A stretch of DNA of 64,000 nt from Tilletiopsis washingtonensis (Eukaryota; Basidiomycota; Exobasidiomycetes; Entylomatales). Under the pieces are notes generated by a model. The model saw only the letters and a list, made by a program, of their open reading frames with translations. It ran no database searches and had not been told where the DNA came from. The position numbers and the translations under genes are program-made. The stretch is taken from NCBI RefSeq assembly GCF_003144115.1, contig NW_020312000.1:62001-126000 (forward strand), written 5' to 3'. Shown here piece by piece: positions 37,850-47,727 of this stretch (positions within the stretch are counted from its first letter, which is position 1; every line of letters starts with the position of its first letter).

Positions 37850-40800
37850 ATGCCGCCGATGCACGCGTCGGCCGCGCCCTCTGGCAGCGCCGTGCTCGCC
37901 GTGCCGCCGCCTGCGCAGCCCGCCAGCACGTCGCCGCCCAAGCCCTCGCGCCCGTCGCGCACCGCCATGGCCGCCGCAGCTGCCGCTGCCGGCGGCGCAC
38001 CCGCAGGCGATGCCGCCAGCCTGATGATTGCCTACCAGCGCAAGCAGGCGCGTGCCGCCAACAGTGGCGAGGCAGGCAGCGCGCCGCGGCGGCCCGGCGG
38101 CGGACGTGTGCGGGAGCGCGAGCGCGAGCAGGAGGCTGCTGATGCCGCCCGCGAGCGCAGCGCCTCCCGCCCCGCCACGGGCCGTGATGGCGCGCTGCGC
38201 GCCGTCGTACGCGGCCCGGCCGGCAGCGGCGGCGCTGTGCGCCTCTTCGACCCCGAGCGGGACGACATCCCGCGCGCTGCTGACGACGAGGCGCGGGCAC
38301 GCGAGCGGCGCGACCGCGACCGCGCCCAGCTCGAGGAGAAGCAGAAGCGCCAGGAGCTGCGAGTGCGCGTGCTCGAGGGGCCCAAGAAGGACCGGCCGGC
38401 CCCGCGCAAGGGCAGCCGGCGCGGCGACGATGATGCAGGCGGACATGTGGCGCGCGAGTCCGACAGCCAGCACAGCGGCAGCCGCAGCGGTGCCGGCGGT
38501 GGCCAGCTCTTCGACCCACGTCGCGACGACCCGGTGCGCTTCGCCGCGCTGGCCAAGCGCGCGCCGGGCGTCGCCAAGCCGGGCATGTCCAGCACGCACG
38601 GCTCCACTACGAGTGCCGGCGGCAGTCTGGCGTCTGCGTCAGAGGCGCGCAGCAGCGCCGCCTCGACTGCGCCGCCGCCGTCGGTGACTTCGTCCGAGGC
38701 GTCGCGCGAGCGCCGGCGCCGCCGCGGCGCTGCGCAGTCGGACACGTCCGACGCCGATGCCGAGGCGCGCAAGCCGCAGAGCGACACGAACAGCTACGTG
38801 CTGGAGCTGAAGCGCACGTACCGCGAGATTACAACGCTCGAGACGAAGCTCAAGGAGGAGCACCAGACGGACGAACGCGAGCAGCGTGCGGCAGGCCGAA
38901 AGGCAGACGGCAGCCTGGAGCATGAGTTCTGGCTGCGTCTGACCAGCCAGCATCGCCAGTGAGTGGCGCGCATGCCCAGGCGCATTCGCTGCTGACACTT
39001 TCTGCAGGCTCGCCGAGACACATGCCGCGTTCATGGAGATGGCGCTGCGGCCCGGCCTTCCTTCGTCGCTGCACTCGCTGCCGCAGCAGTACAGTATTCC
39101 GAGCCGGCTATGGGCCACGGGCTTCCACGTGATGCTCGAGCGGCTGCGCCACGCGCTGCCCTCGGCGCCTGCCGCTGCCGCGACCCACGCGGCGCTGCTG
39201 GACCACCTCACCGAGTTCATCTACTTTGCGTATGCCTTCTACTCGAACCTACTCGAGGCCGAGACGTTCCGCACGTTCCGCGGCGCGTGGATCGAGAATC
39301 TGGGCGACCTGGCGCGCTACCGCATGGCGGTCGCCGGGCTCGCAGCGTCGCGCAGCAACGCCGAGCCGCGCCCACAGGTCAGCTTTGCGCGCATCGACGA
39401 CGACGACGCGGACAAGAGCCGGCCCGACGCGCGGGCCGAGCAGGCCAGCATTGGCACGGCCGCGCTGGGCGATTGGGAGCTGTCCGAGGTCGAGACGTGG
39501 CGCGTGACGGCACGCGACTGGTACGCCAAGGGTCTGGCCGAGACGCCCGGCACGGGCCGGCTGCACCACCACCTCGGCGTGCTGGCGCGGCCCGACGAGC
39601 TGCGCACGCTGCACCACCTCTGCAAGAGCCTCACGAGCGCCCACGCGCACGTCGCCACGCGCGAGAGCCTGTTGCCGATGTTCGACGGCGCGCACCAGCG
39701 GCGCCGCGTGCAGCCCGACGCCAGCGCCTCGAACCTGTTCGTGCACCTCCACGGCATGCTCATCACGCGCGTGCAGCTTGATGACTGGGATGCGACGTTC
39801 GAGCGCTTTACCGAGGCACTGCGCGCGCATGCCGCCAGCCGCACGCCGGCGTGCTGGATGCAGCTGGCGGCCATCAACATCGCTGCGCTGCTGCAGTATG
39901 GCGCGGAAGACGCATTGCTTGCGCCGCCGGAGAACAAGGCCGCGCAGCAGGACGGCAAAGGCAGCCCGCCTGCCGAGCCAGCCAAGCCGCTGCCGGTCGA
40001 TAGCGAGGAGCCGCCGCTGGTGCTGCAGCACGCGATCCGCCTCACGTTTGCCATCCTCGAGATCGCCCTCTCGCTGGATGCTGCGCCGAGCGCCTACGTC
40101 ACGATGCTCCTGACCTTTCTCGCTTCGACACTCAAGCAGCCGCACTCGCTGCGCCTCCTCGAGCGCGCCATTCCGTGGGCGGCGCTCGTGGCGCTGGCGT
40201 CGCGCGCGCCCGAGACCATCGACCCGCGCTGCGAGATCGCCAGCAAGATCAGCACCGACATGCCGCTGCCCGAGGACTGGTGTCTGCGTGGCATGGCTTG
40301 GGTCGGCCGGCGAGTGTACGAGCGTGGCTTCTGGAAGTCGCGCGGCGCCCGCCCGGCGCTGTGCTTCGAGTCCGAGGTCGACGTGCTGTCGCGCGACTTT
40401 GAGGCGGATGAGGACGAGGCTGAGCCGAGCCTGGCCACGCTGCGCTGGCGGCGTGCGGCTTACGCCCTGACGGTGCTTGCCAAGACGGTGCCGGGCCTTG
40501 ACTTTGATGCCGATGCTGCAGGTGGACGCGGCGCGCTCGTGCTCGTCGACCCGCTGAGCGCCAAGTGCTCCACCTGGCTGGCCGAGGACCTCGAGGCGCG
40601 CGAAGCCAGCAAGCGTGCGCAGCTGCAGGCTCTGCCGAGCGAGGCCGTCGACGATGGCGAAGAGGACGACGACTCGCTCAGCGAGGAGGAGCCCGACGAC
40701 GCCAACGACTCGCCCGAGATTGTCGAGCTCAAGGCGCGTCGGCGCAAGCTCAAGGCGATCCTCCGAGCCGCACGCTCGCACACGCGCTCGCCGGCCACGC

Positions 40801-41396
40801 CCTCGCGCCGCAAGACGTCGGCACCTGCTCGCCGTGCTCCCGTCCCGCTGCTGCCCGGCTACACGATTCTCGTGCTCGACACCAACATTGTGCTCACCGC
40901 CGGGAGTGTGCTGGAGCAGCTCGTCGACTCGGCGCGCTGGACCGTGGTCGTGCCGCTGTGCGTCGTGACTGAGCTGGACGGACTCAAGCGCAACGCGACG
41001 CCTCTAGGCGCCGACGCTGCGCGGGCCATCGAGTATCTCGAGACGCGCCTGCCCACGCACGCCAAGTGCCTCAAGATCCAGACGAGCCGCGGCAACTACC
41101 TGCCCGACCTCAGCTTCCGCACCGAGGAGATCGACTTTGGCGCGCCCGCCGACGATGCCACTGCGGCGGCGCGCAGCCTCGACGAGATCATCCTGCGCGC
41201 CGTCGAGTGGCAGGAGGCGCACTTTGTCGACCGCCGCGCGCTGCTCGCCGCACCGATGGAGGATGTCACGCCGGACAAGGCACGCGCCGTGCTCGTCACG
41301 CTCGACCGCAACCTGCGGCTGAAGGCGCGTGCCCGGGGCTGCCACACGATTGGCCACGCCGAGCTGCTGCCGATCCTGGCGCCCGAGAAGGGGTGA
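37850..41396 (+). CDS. SMG6/EST1-like protein with PIN nuclease domain
   Basis: Related to telomerase-binding EST1A/SMG6, the endonuclease of nonsense-mediated decay. Exons 37850-38958 and 39008-41396 give 3,498 nt or 1,165 residues. The N-terminal ~300 residues are Ala/Arg/Glu-rich and contain a short motif twice: LFDPERDD and LFDPRRDDPVRFA. The 14-3-3-like/TPR region begins near SYVLELKRTYREITTLETKL and includes HHLGVLARPDELRTLHHLCK. The PIN domain (about 985-1155) has Asp in LVLDTNIVL, Glu in VVTELDGL and Asp in LVTLDRNLRLKARARG, so the acidic residues lost in inactive PIN relatives look retained. It is convergent with the next gene. Confidence 0.85.
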
Positions 41397-41579
41397 AGGG
41401 CGTCCCCAGATCAGGTTACTATCTCTTCACTCTGCATCGTGCAGACATCCTGCTGCGTCTTAGCGCGCGCCCGCACAAGGGCTGCTCGACGCCTGCCTCT
41501 GTGCGCTGCTCTGCGGCTCTCCTGTATGCTGCTCCGCGCACGCCGTCTGGCGGGTATTGACAAAATGCATTCCGGGTAT

Positions 41580-42813
41580 CTAGTGCCCCTCTGCCGCGGC
41601 GCCCACGCGTGCGAGCGTCGCCAGCGAGCTCAGCACGCCGCACCAGCCCTCCATGACGGTCCAGTCCTGCCCGCGCCCGAAGATCTCGAGCGCGGCAAAG
41701 ACGGTCTCGGGCAGGACCGAGAGCCGCTCGAGGCGCAGCTGGCGCATCTCGCGGCGCAGCCGGCCGATGTCGGCCTCGGCGGCGCGCAGCAGCGGCTCGG
41801 CGCGCGAGCGAGGCGCGCCCTTGGCCGTGGCCGAGGAGCACGAGGACGAGACCGAGTCGGGCGACGCGCTGCGCGACGAGCTGGCACTGTCGGGCAGCGG
41901 CTGCTTGCCCATCGCCTCGAACACGCTCAGGCGGCGCCCGCGCAGCAGGCCCGCAGACGCCGCGGGCCCGCTCACGTCGAGCATGTCCGTCGCAGCGATG
42001 AGCCGCCGGTTCGCTCGCGAGAGCTGTGCGCGACACAGCCGCATGCATAGCTGCAGCCGCACTAGGGTGATGACCTGCGCGATCAGCGAGAGGCTGGGCA
42101 TGTGATCAGTGGGGGCAAGAATGGGCAAAAGGGCGCGACTCACATGACGCCTATCCGCTCCAGGCCCAGCCGGCTGCGGCCTCGTATGCCTGCGCGCAGC
42201 CGCCATGCCACCGACGTGCCGCCAGCAAAGGCTGCGAGCTCGGCAGCGTCGGCCGTTGTGCCCAGCGCCGCCGCCACGTCGTCGAGCCGCGCCGCCATTG
42301 TCTGGCGCCACGAGTCGATGGCCTGCTGCTGGCCCTCCTCGGCATCGTCGCCCTCGGGCGCCTCGGCCTTCGGGTCGTCGTCGTGCGCTGCGACCGGCAC
42401 GGCCGCCCACCGCATGATCAGCAGCGCACGGCGCACGCCTGCCAGCGCCTCGGAGAAGACGAGCAGGCGGCGCAGCGCCAGGCGCCGCGTGCGCGGCTGG
42501 AAGAGCAGCAGCAGCAGCAGCGGCGAGATCGGCGACAGCTGCCGGCGCCGCGACGAGAGCTTGGCGTGCAGCAGCAGCAGCGCGCAGCGGACGACGTTCT
42601 GGCGGAGGTAAGAGTGCGCCGATGGCCGCCCTCGTTCGTCCCACTCACCACCGCAGCGTCCCGTCCATCGTCGTCGCGCACGCACGCCGCGGCCGTGCGG
42701 CGCCAGCTGAGCGTGGCCAGGCGGCGCGCGTGCGGCGGCGCACTGCGCTGCGCGTGCACGCCGTCGGGCCGCTGCGGCACGTATGTGGTGACGAGGCGCG
42801 CCCGAGACGACAT
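41580..42813 (-). CDS. PEX11-like peroxisomal membrane protein (tentative)
   Basis: Exons 42813-42649, 42598-42144 and 42093-41580 give 1,134 nt or 377 residues. The spliced N terminus (DGRDAAVNVVRCALLLLHAK) resembles the first helix of PEX11 proteins, which begins with a DGRDK-type motif. Further amphipathic helices follow: LVFSEALAGVRRALLIMRWA and a segment ending LSLIAQVITLVRLQL. The C terminus WCGVLSSLATLARVG fits the final hydrophobic helix. The middle has an acidic insertion and a Ser-rich stretch (SASSSRSASPDSVSSS) that PEX11 does not usually have. If correct, it would act in peroxisome proliferation. The assignment rests on pattern only; an unrelated multi-helix membrane protein is possible. 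Confidence 0.5.
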
Positions 42814-42929
42814 GGCTGCGGCCGCGCGAGGGAGTGGTGGGGCTCGGGGAAGGAGCGGGGCGCGTGCTTGTGAGGCTCGTGCGCGCCACAAGACAGTCAC
42901 ACGCCTGTCTCAGGCGCGCTCACTAAAAA

Positions 42930-43564
42930 TAGGCTGAGGCTCAATTTCAAGTCAGAGCCTGTGCTTCAGGCTTGGCTTGACCCCTCAGGGCTCAATGGCT
43001 CCTTCTTGGCCTAGCCAGCAGCCTGCCAGTGTACCAATCCTGCAGCTGCACCTTCTGCTTGTGCATGTTGCGCTTGTAGGGTGCATCAGCATCTGCTAGC
43101 GCCAGCCTCTGTCCCTCCTTGGCCTGGTCCTGGGCAGGAGGTCAGCATCAGGCAGTGCTGCTGCTGCCAGTGCTGCTTGACTCATTCATGCAGCCCTTGC
43201 TCTCCAGGCCCTGCCACAGCTGCATGCAAAGGGTGCAGCTGCCTGGGAGCTGGTTGCCTCTGTCGGCCATGTTGCGGTGCAGCGCAAGTGCAGAGAGCTC
43301 TTGCCCTAGAATGCAATGCCATTGTACAGCACAGTGATGTACGCATCAGGCAGCAGCGCCTCAAGCATGTGTGACAGGAGTGGGCTGTGCTGCTGCACCC
43401 AGCCGTGCAGGCGCAGTGGCATGCTGCCAGTGAGAGGCACAAGCTCTGCTGCCGGCAGCAGATGTGCATGCCTGCGCCGTGGCAGTGCCAGGCATGGCAG
43501 CAGCAGTCCTGCCATGCGTGCACACCCCGTATGTACACATGTGCTGCTGCCCACACCATCCCAG
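42930..43564. other. CpG-depleted block, probably the remains of a decayed element of unknown family
   Basis: Between 43081 and 43560 I count 13 CG dinucleotides in 480 nt, and one more in 42961-43080. Neighbouring DNA has several per 60 nt. TG and CA are correspondingly abundant (17 together in the single 60-nt line 43141-43200). That is the footprint expected of CpG methylation followed by C-to-T decay, which typically marks silenced transposable elements. Parts of the minus strand have a coding-like look, but I recognise no family, terminal repeat or target duplication. It ends directly at the tRNA-Ile gene. Confidence 0.45.
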
Positions 43565-43657
43565 GGCCGCATAACTCAGTTGGCCAGAGTGTGGAGCTAA
43601 TATAAGGCATTCCTGTGTATTACTCCAAAGCCGGCGGTTCGAGCCCGCCTGTGGTCA
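43565..43657 (+). tRNA. tRNA-Ile (anticodon AAT) with a 19-nt intron
   Basis: Acceptor stem GGCCGCA pairs with TGTGGTC (7 bp with two GU pairs), followed by discriminator A. The D stem is ACTC/GAGT, the anticodon stem TGGAG/CTCCA, and the T arm GGCGG-TTCGAGC-CCGCC. Removing 43603-43621 leaves the anticodon loop CTAATAA, so the anticodon is AAT and the intron sits between positions 37 and 38, the standard eukaryotic site. The mature length is 74 nt before CCA addition. Confidence 0.93.
43603..43621 (+). other. tRNA-Ile intron
   Basis: A 19-nt insertion one base 3' of the anticodon; its removal restores a 7-nt anticodon loop. Confidence 0.85.
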
Positions 43658-43770
43658 GTTCTTTTGCCCCCCAGCGGCCCGGTTCAGAGCCTCCTTTTGC
43701 CCCGCACCCTCCACGTGGATCACGCACCCGGCCCGCGGCCGCTCTCAGCGTCCCACCACCACCTCACGCC

Positions 43771-44761
43771 ATGTCCGACCCGTCCGCCTCCTCGTCCAGC
43801 GCTGGGCCGTCGTACGCCCATCTAAAGGCGTCCTCGTTCGCGCCGCTGCTGCGCGCCCTCGACCCGCCCGCTCCCCGCAGCAGCTCGCCACGGACGCCGG
43901 CACAGACGTCGCGCACCTTCCGTGCTCTTGCCGGCGTGCGCCTCGGTGCCTTCCAGAAGGAGCGGCGGCGGCATGAGAGTCGTGAGGATGCGCCCAGGGC
44001 CAAGGAGCAGGCCTCGCCGGCGTACACGCCCTTTTCCCGGAGCGAGCTGCGCCGCCGCGTCTGTGCCCTCGCTGCGCACACGCCACCAGACGAGACGGTC
44101 GCATCGGCACGGGCTGGGTGGGACTGGCACGGCGACGCAGTGCGCTGCCAGGCGTGCCAGGCGTCGTGGACGCGGCAGAGCGACGAGCGCGAGCACAAGG
44201 AGTGGTGCCCGTGGCGCGTGAGGGGCTGCGACGGTGAGTCGAGAGCGCCAGTATGGCCCTTCTGCAGCTGAGACAGCTGCAGCCGACATGTACGCCCTGC
44301 CGTCGCCATCACGAACGGAACTGCTCGCCGAGCTCACTGCGCAGGCTACGGCGCTCTCCCAAATACCCAACATCGAGCAGCTCTCCGTCGTGCACCCGCC
44401 GCTGGAGCCACTGGCGCTGCCGTTCTCCGCATCTCTCACAGCGCTGGCCCTCTTCGGCTGGCACCTCGGCGGCAAGACTGCGCCGACCGCACTCGACAGC
44501 ACCCTGCTCAGCTGCGACTGCTGCGGCCGGCGCCTGGGCCTCTGGAGCTTCACGGCGTCGCCCGGGCGCTCGCTCGATGTGCGTGCCGAGCATCGCGCCT
44601 TCTGCGCATACCTGGCGACAGACGTGGAGGGGCGTCCGGCGTGGCAGGCGCGCCTGCAGACAGCGTCGGGCAAGCGCCAGGCCGGAGAGGAGAACGCACA
44701 GGTGCGCAAGCTGCGGCGGAGCGAGGTGCTGGGCAAGGTGCGCGGCATGCTCGGCGAGTAA
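43771..44761 (+). CDS. C3HC zinc-finger protein of the NIPA/Rsm1 type
   Basis: Exons 43771-44233 and 44283-44761 give 942 nt or 313 residues. The first zinc-finger module reads WHGDAVRCQACQASWTRQS followed by EHKEWCPWRVRGC, that is CxxC then HxxxC. The Rsm1-like second half has LSCDCCGRRLGLWSF with a later HRAFC. The C terminus is basic (QVRKLRRSEVLGKVRGML). In fission yeast Rsm1 takes part in mRNA export; in animals NIPA is an SCF subunit. Either role is by family analogy. The start is the first ATG after the tRNA, 113 nt downstream of it. Confidence 0.82.
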
Positions 44762-44900
44762 TGCAGCCAGTGAGAGAAGTGTCATTACGGATCGGGAAGT
44801 CGTGCAGAGGAGAGCTAGAGCGGACACGTAAACTAGGCCTGGGAAAGACGGAGCAGGGAGAAGGAGAAAGGGTGACGAGCGGACAGAGAGCAGCACTCCC

Positions 44901-47727
44901 TCAGTGCTCATTCACAATGGCGTCGCCGCCGCGGCCGCCCGTGGCGTTGCCCGAGTTGGCCGAGCCGCCGTTGCCGCCGCCCGAGTTGCCGCGGCCGAGG
45001 CCGCTGCCGAGGCTGCTCTTGTTGTTGCCGCCGGCGAGCTTGTTGAACTTGACGGCGTGGCTCTGCGCCTTGTGGTACGTCTTGCGCGACGACGAGAGAA
45101 AGTCCCACTGGTCCGTCGTGAGCAGCTGCGAGAGCATCTCGAGGTCGATCTCGACGAGGTTGTGCTCGCTCGCCACGGCGGCCGTGAGCGGCTTGGCGCT
45201 CGAGGCCTTGGTGGCGAAGCTCTTGGCGCGCTGCTGCGACGAGCTGCCGCTGGCACGGCTGCTGTCGGCGTGCGCCGAGCCGTGGTTGTTCGAGTGGCTG
45301 TTCGAGTGGCCGTTCGCCTGGCCGCCGTTGCCCGACGTCGCATCGCCGCCGTTGCCGGCGTTGGCGACGGTGACGCGGCCGTGGTCGGCCTTGCCGGCGT
45401 GAATCTGCGCGCTGTTGCTGCTGCGGCGCTGCACCTCGGCCGCCGAGTCCGTGGCGCTGTTGACGGCCTGGAGCTGCTGCTGCTGCGCGTCGTAGGCCAC
45501 GTTGGTGGCGCGCTGGTGCACGTCCGACGTCGCCGGCGCGGCTGGCGCGGCGGGAGCCTCCGGAGCGGCGGCGCCGTAGACGACGTCGACATCGCGCTCG
45601 GTGGGGATCGAGGCCGGCACGTACTCGATGTTGAGGTCGCGCGTGGGCAGGCCGGCGGGGACGTACTCGACGAGCACGTCGCGCTCAGTCGGAATCGACG
45701 CGGGCACGTACTCAACGAGCACGTCGCGCTCCGTGGGCAGCGAGGCCGGCACATACTCGACGAGCACGTCGCGCTCGTCGAGGTCCTCGCCGTCCTCGTC
45801 CTGGAACTCGCTCGGGTCGGCCGAGGCGTCGCTGTCGCGGCCCGTGAGCTTCTTGGCCGTCGAGAGCTTGGCGTGGTGCGTCTCGGCCTTGTTAACAAAC
45901 TTGCCCGCACGGCCGCCGGCCGCCTTGCCCGAGTTGGCGAGGCCGCCTGCGCCGCCGTTGTTGCTGCCAAAGTTGAGCGCGTTGACGGCGATGAGCGAGT
46001 CGGTGATGCTCGAGTCGGACTTGCCGCCGTTGGCCGAGCCGCCGTTGCCCGACTTTGCGTTGCCGCCCTTGGCGCGGCGGCTCAGCACGGCGTCGACACT
46101 CTCGGGCGCCGCCGTGGCGTCGACGTCGCGCTGGACCAGCACCGAGTGCGACACGGCCTCATCGGCAGGCACGGCGTAGTCGGTCGTGCCGCGCGGGTTG
46201 AACTTGCTGGCCTGCGCCTGCACACTGCTCGGGCTCGTGGCCGCCGTGAGGGCACGGCGCAGCATGCTGCCAAAGGGCGTCGTCGAGGCGGGCACGGCCG
46301 GCGCCGCGGGTGCCTTGGCGGCAGCAGGGGCGTCGACGGGCACCTTGGCCGCAGCGGGCGCCTTGGCCGCAGCCGGGAGCTTCGCAGCAGCCGGCGCCTT
46401 GGGAGCAGCAGGGGCCTTGGCGGAGGGCACCTTGGCGGCGGCAGGAGCACCAGCAGCGAGCTCGGCGGCCTTGGCGTTGAAGTCCGTGGGGATCGTCGCC
46501 TCGGGCAGGCCACGCTCGGCGTGCGAGAGGGCTGCCTGCACCTGCTGCTGCGACGCCGTGGCGTCGAGGTCGCGCTTGGGCATGGCCTGGCCGGGAGCGG
46601 CCGGAGCAGCGGGCGCCTCGGGCGCCTCGGGCGCAGCGGGCGCCGCCGGTGCCGCCGGCTCGTGCGTGGCGGCAAAGGTCTGGATCCCCTCGGGCGTCGT
46701 GGCGGCGTTGATGTCGCGGCGCGCGGGCAGCAGCTTGGCCTGCGACGCCGGCACGACGGCAATGTGGGCGACGCCGCGGCGCACGTTGGTCTCGACGTCG
46801 TCGGCGCTGGCGACGATGCCCTCGGGCTTGGCCGCCGCAGCGACACCGCGCTGCTGGAATTGCGCCGTGGCAGACTGGGCGTCGATGTGGGCGGCACCGT
46901 CGCGCTGGCTCAGCTGCGCCGTGGCCGAGTTGGCATCCACGTGCGCGGCACCGTCGCGCGAAAGCAGGCTGTTGAGCGAGTCGCCGCCGCGGCCGCCCGT
47001 GGCAATGCCGCCGTTGGCCTCGCCGCCGGCGCCGCCGTTGCAGGAGTTGAAGTTGAGCGCATTGACGCCGATGAGGCTGCCGCTCGTCGAGCAGTCGGCG
47101 GCGCCGCCCTCGGCGTGGCCGCCGTTGCCGCCGGTGGCCGAGCCGCCGTGCGAGTCGTGCTTGTCGTTGATCTGCACCTTGTGCGCGCCGACCTTCTTGG
47201 TCGACGACGACTTCTTGCCGCTGCCGATGTTGTTGGGGCGCGGCTTGAACTGCTTGGGCAGCGACTGCTGGACGACCTTCTTGGGCTTCGACGTCGACTT
47301 GGTCTTCTTGGGAATGGCGTTGCTGTTCACCTTGCCGCCGGCGGTGGCCGACTTGTCGCAGCCGATGCCGAGCAGGCCGCAGAGGTTGAGGTCGGCGTCG
47401 ATGACGTCGCCCTTGCTCGTGTTCTGGCCGAGCTCGCCGGTGAGCAGCGGCGCCGAGGCGCTGCGCCAGGGTGTCAGCGCACTGGTCGCCGCCTAGAGCG
47501 TGTGCAACTGCGACTCACTCGTTGTTCAGGCCGAGACCCAGCAGGCCGCGCTGCGAGATGGCCTCGGGCGCGGCAAAGCCCTCGCTACTGCCGGCCGGGT
47601 TCGGGCTGGCGGCCGGGCTGGCGTCGGCGGTGGCGCTGAGCGGCGCCGCGGCGGCAAAGAAGCCCGAGGAGAGGATGGGCGAGCCGGCGCCGAGCGCGAG
47701 GGCGACGAAGGAAGAGGAGACACGCAT
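44901..47727 (-). CDS. Secreted repeat protein, possible Kex2-type processed precursor
   Basis: Exons 47727-47519 and 47460-44901 give 2,769 nt or 922 residues. An N-terminal signal peptide is clear (MRVSSSFVALALGAGSPIL, hydrophobic through about residue 28). There is no transmembrane helix or catalytic domain. Three Gly/Asn-rich modules recur; two share (I/G)-VNALNF with NGGAGG and GGRGG or GGRAG. A Pro/Ala/Lys region (AAAKAPAA units) lies mid-protein. Segments beginning [KRQ]RD(I/L/V)(N/D)A recur, several after dibasic sites (PKRD, ARRD, NVRRG, LSRRA, VQRRS). Residues ~633-691 hold four tandem 15-residue repeats (see the repeat entry). Family unknown; it could be a cell-wall or matrix protein, or a precursor cut by a Kex2-like protease. 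Confidence 0.75.
45597..45773 (-). repeat. Four tandem 45-nt coding repeats (one shortened by a codon)
   Basis: The encoded units are RDVLVEYVPASLPTE, RDVLVEYVPASIPTE, RDVLVEYVPAGLPT and RDLNIEYVPASIPTE. They are followed by a degenerate fifth, RDVDVVY. The codons differ at silent positions between units, so the protein sequence seems to be maintained despite DNA drift. Each unit is bounded by Arg. Confidence 0.9.
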
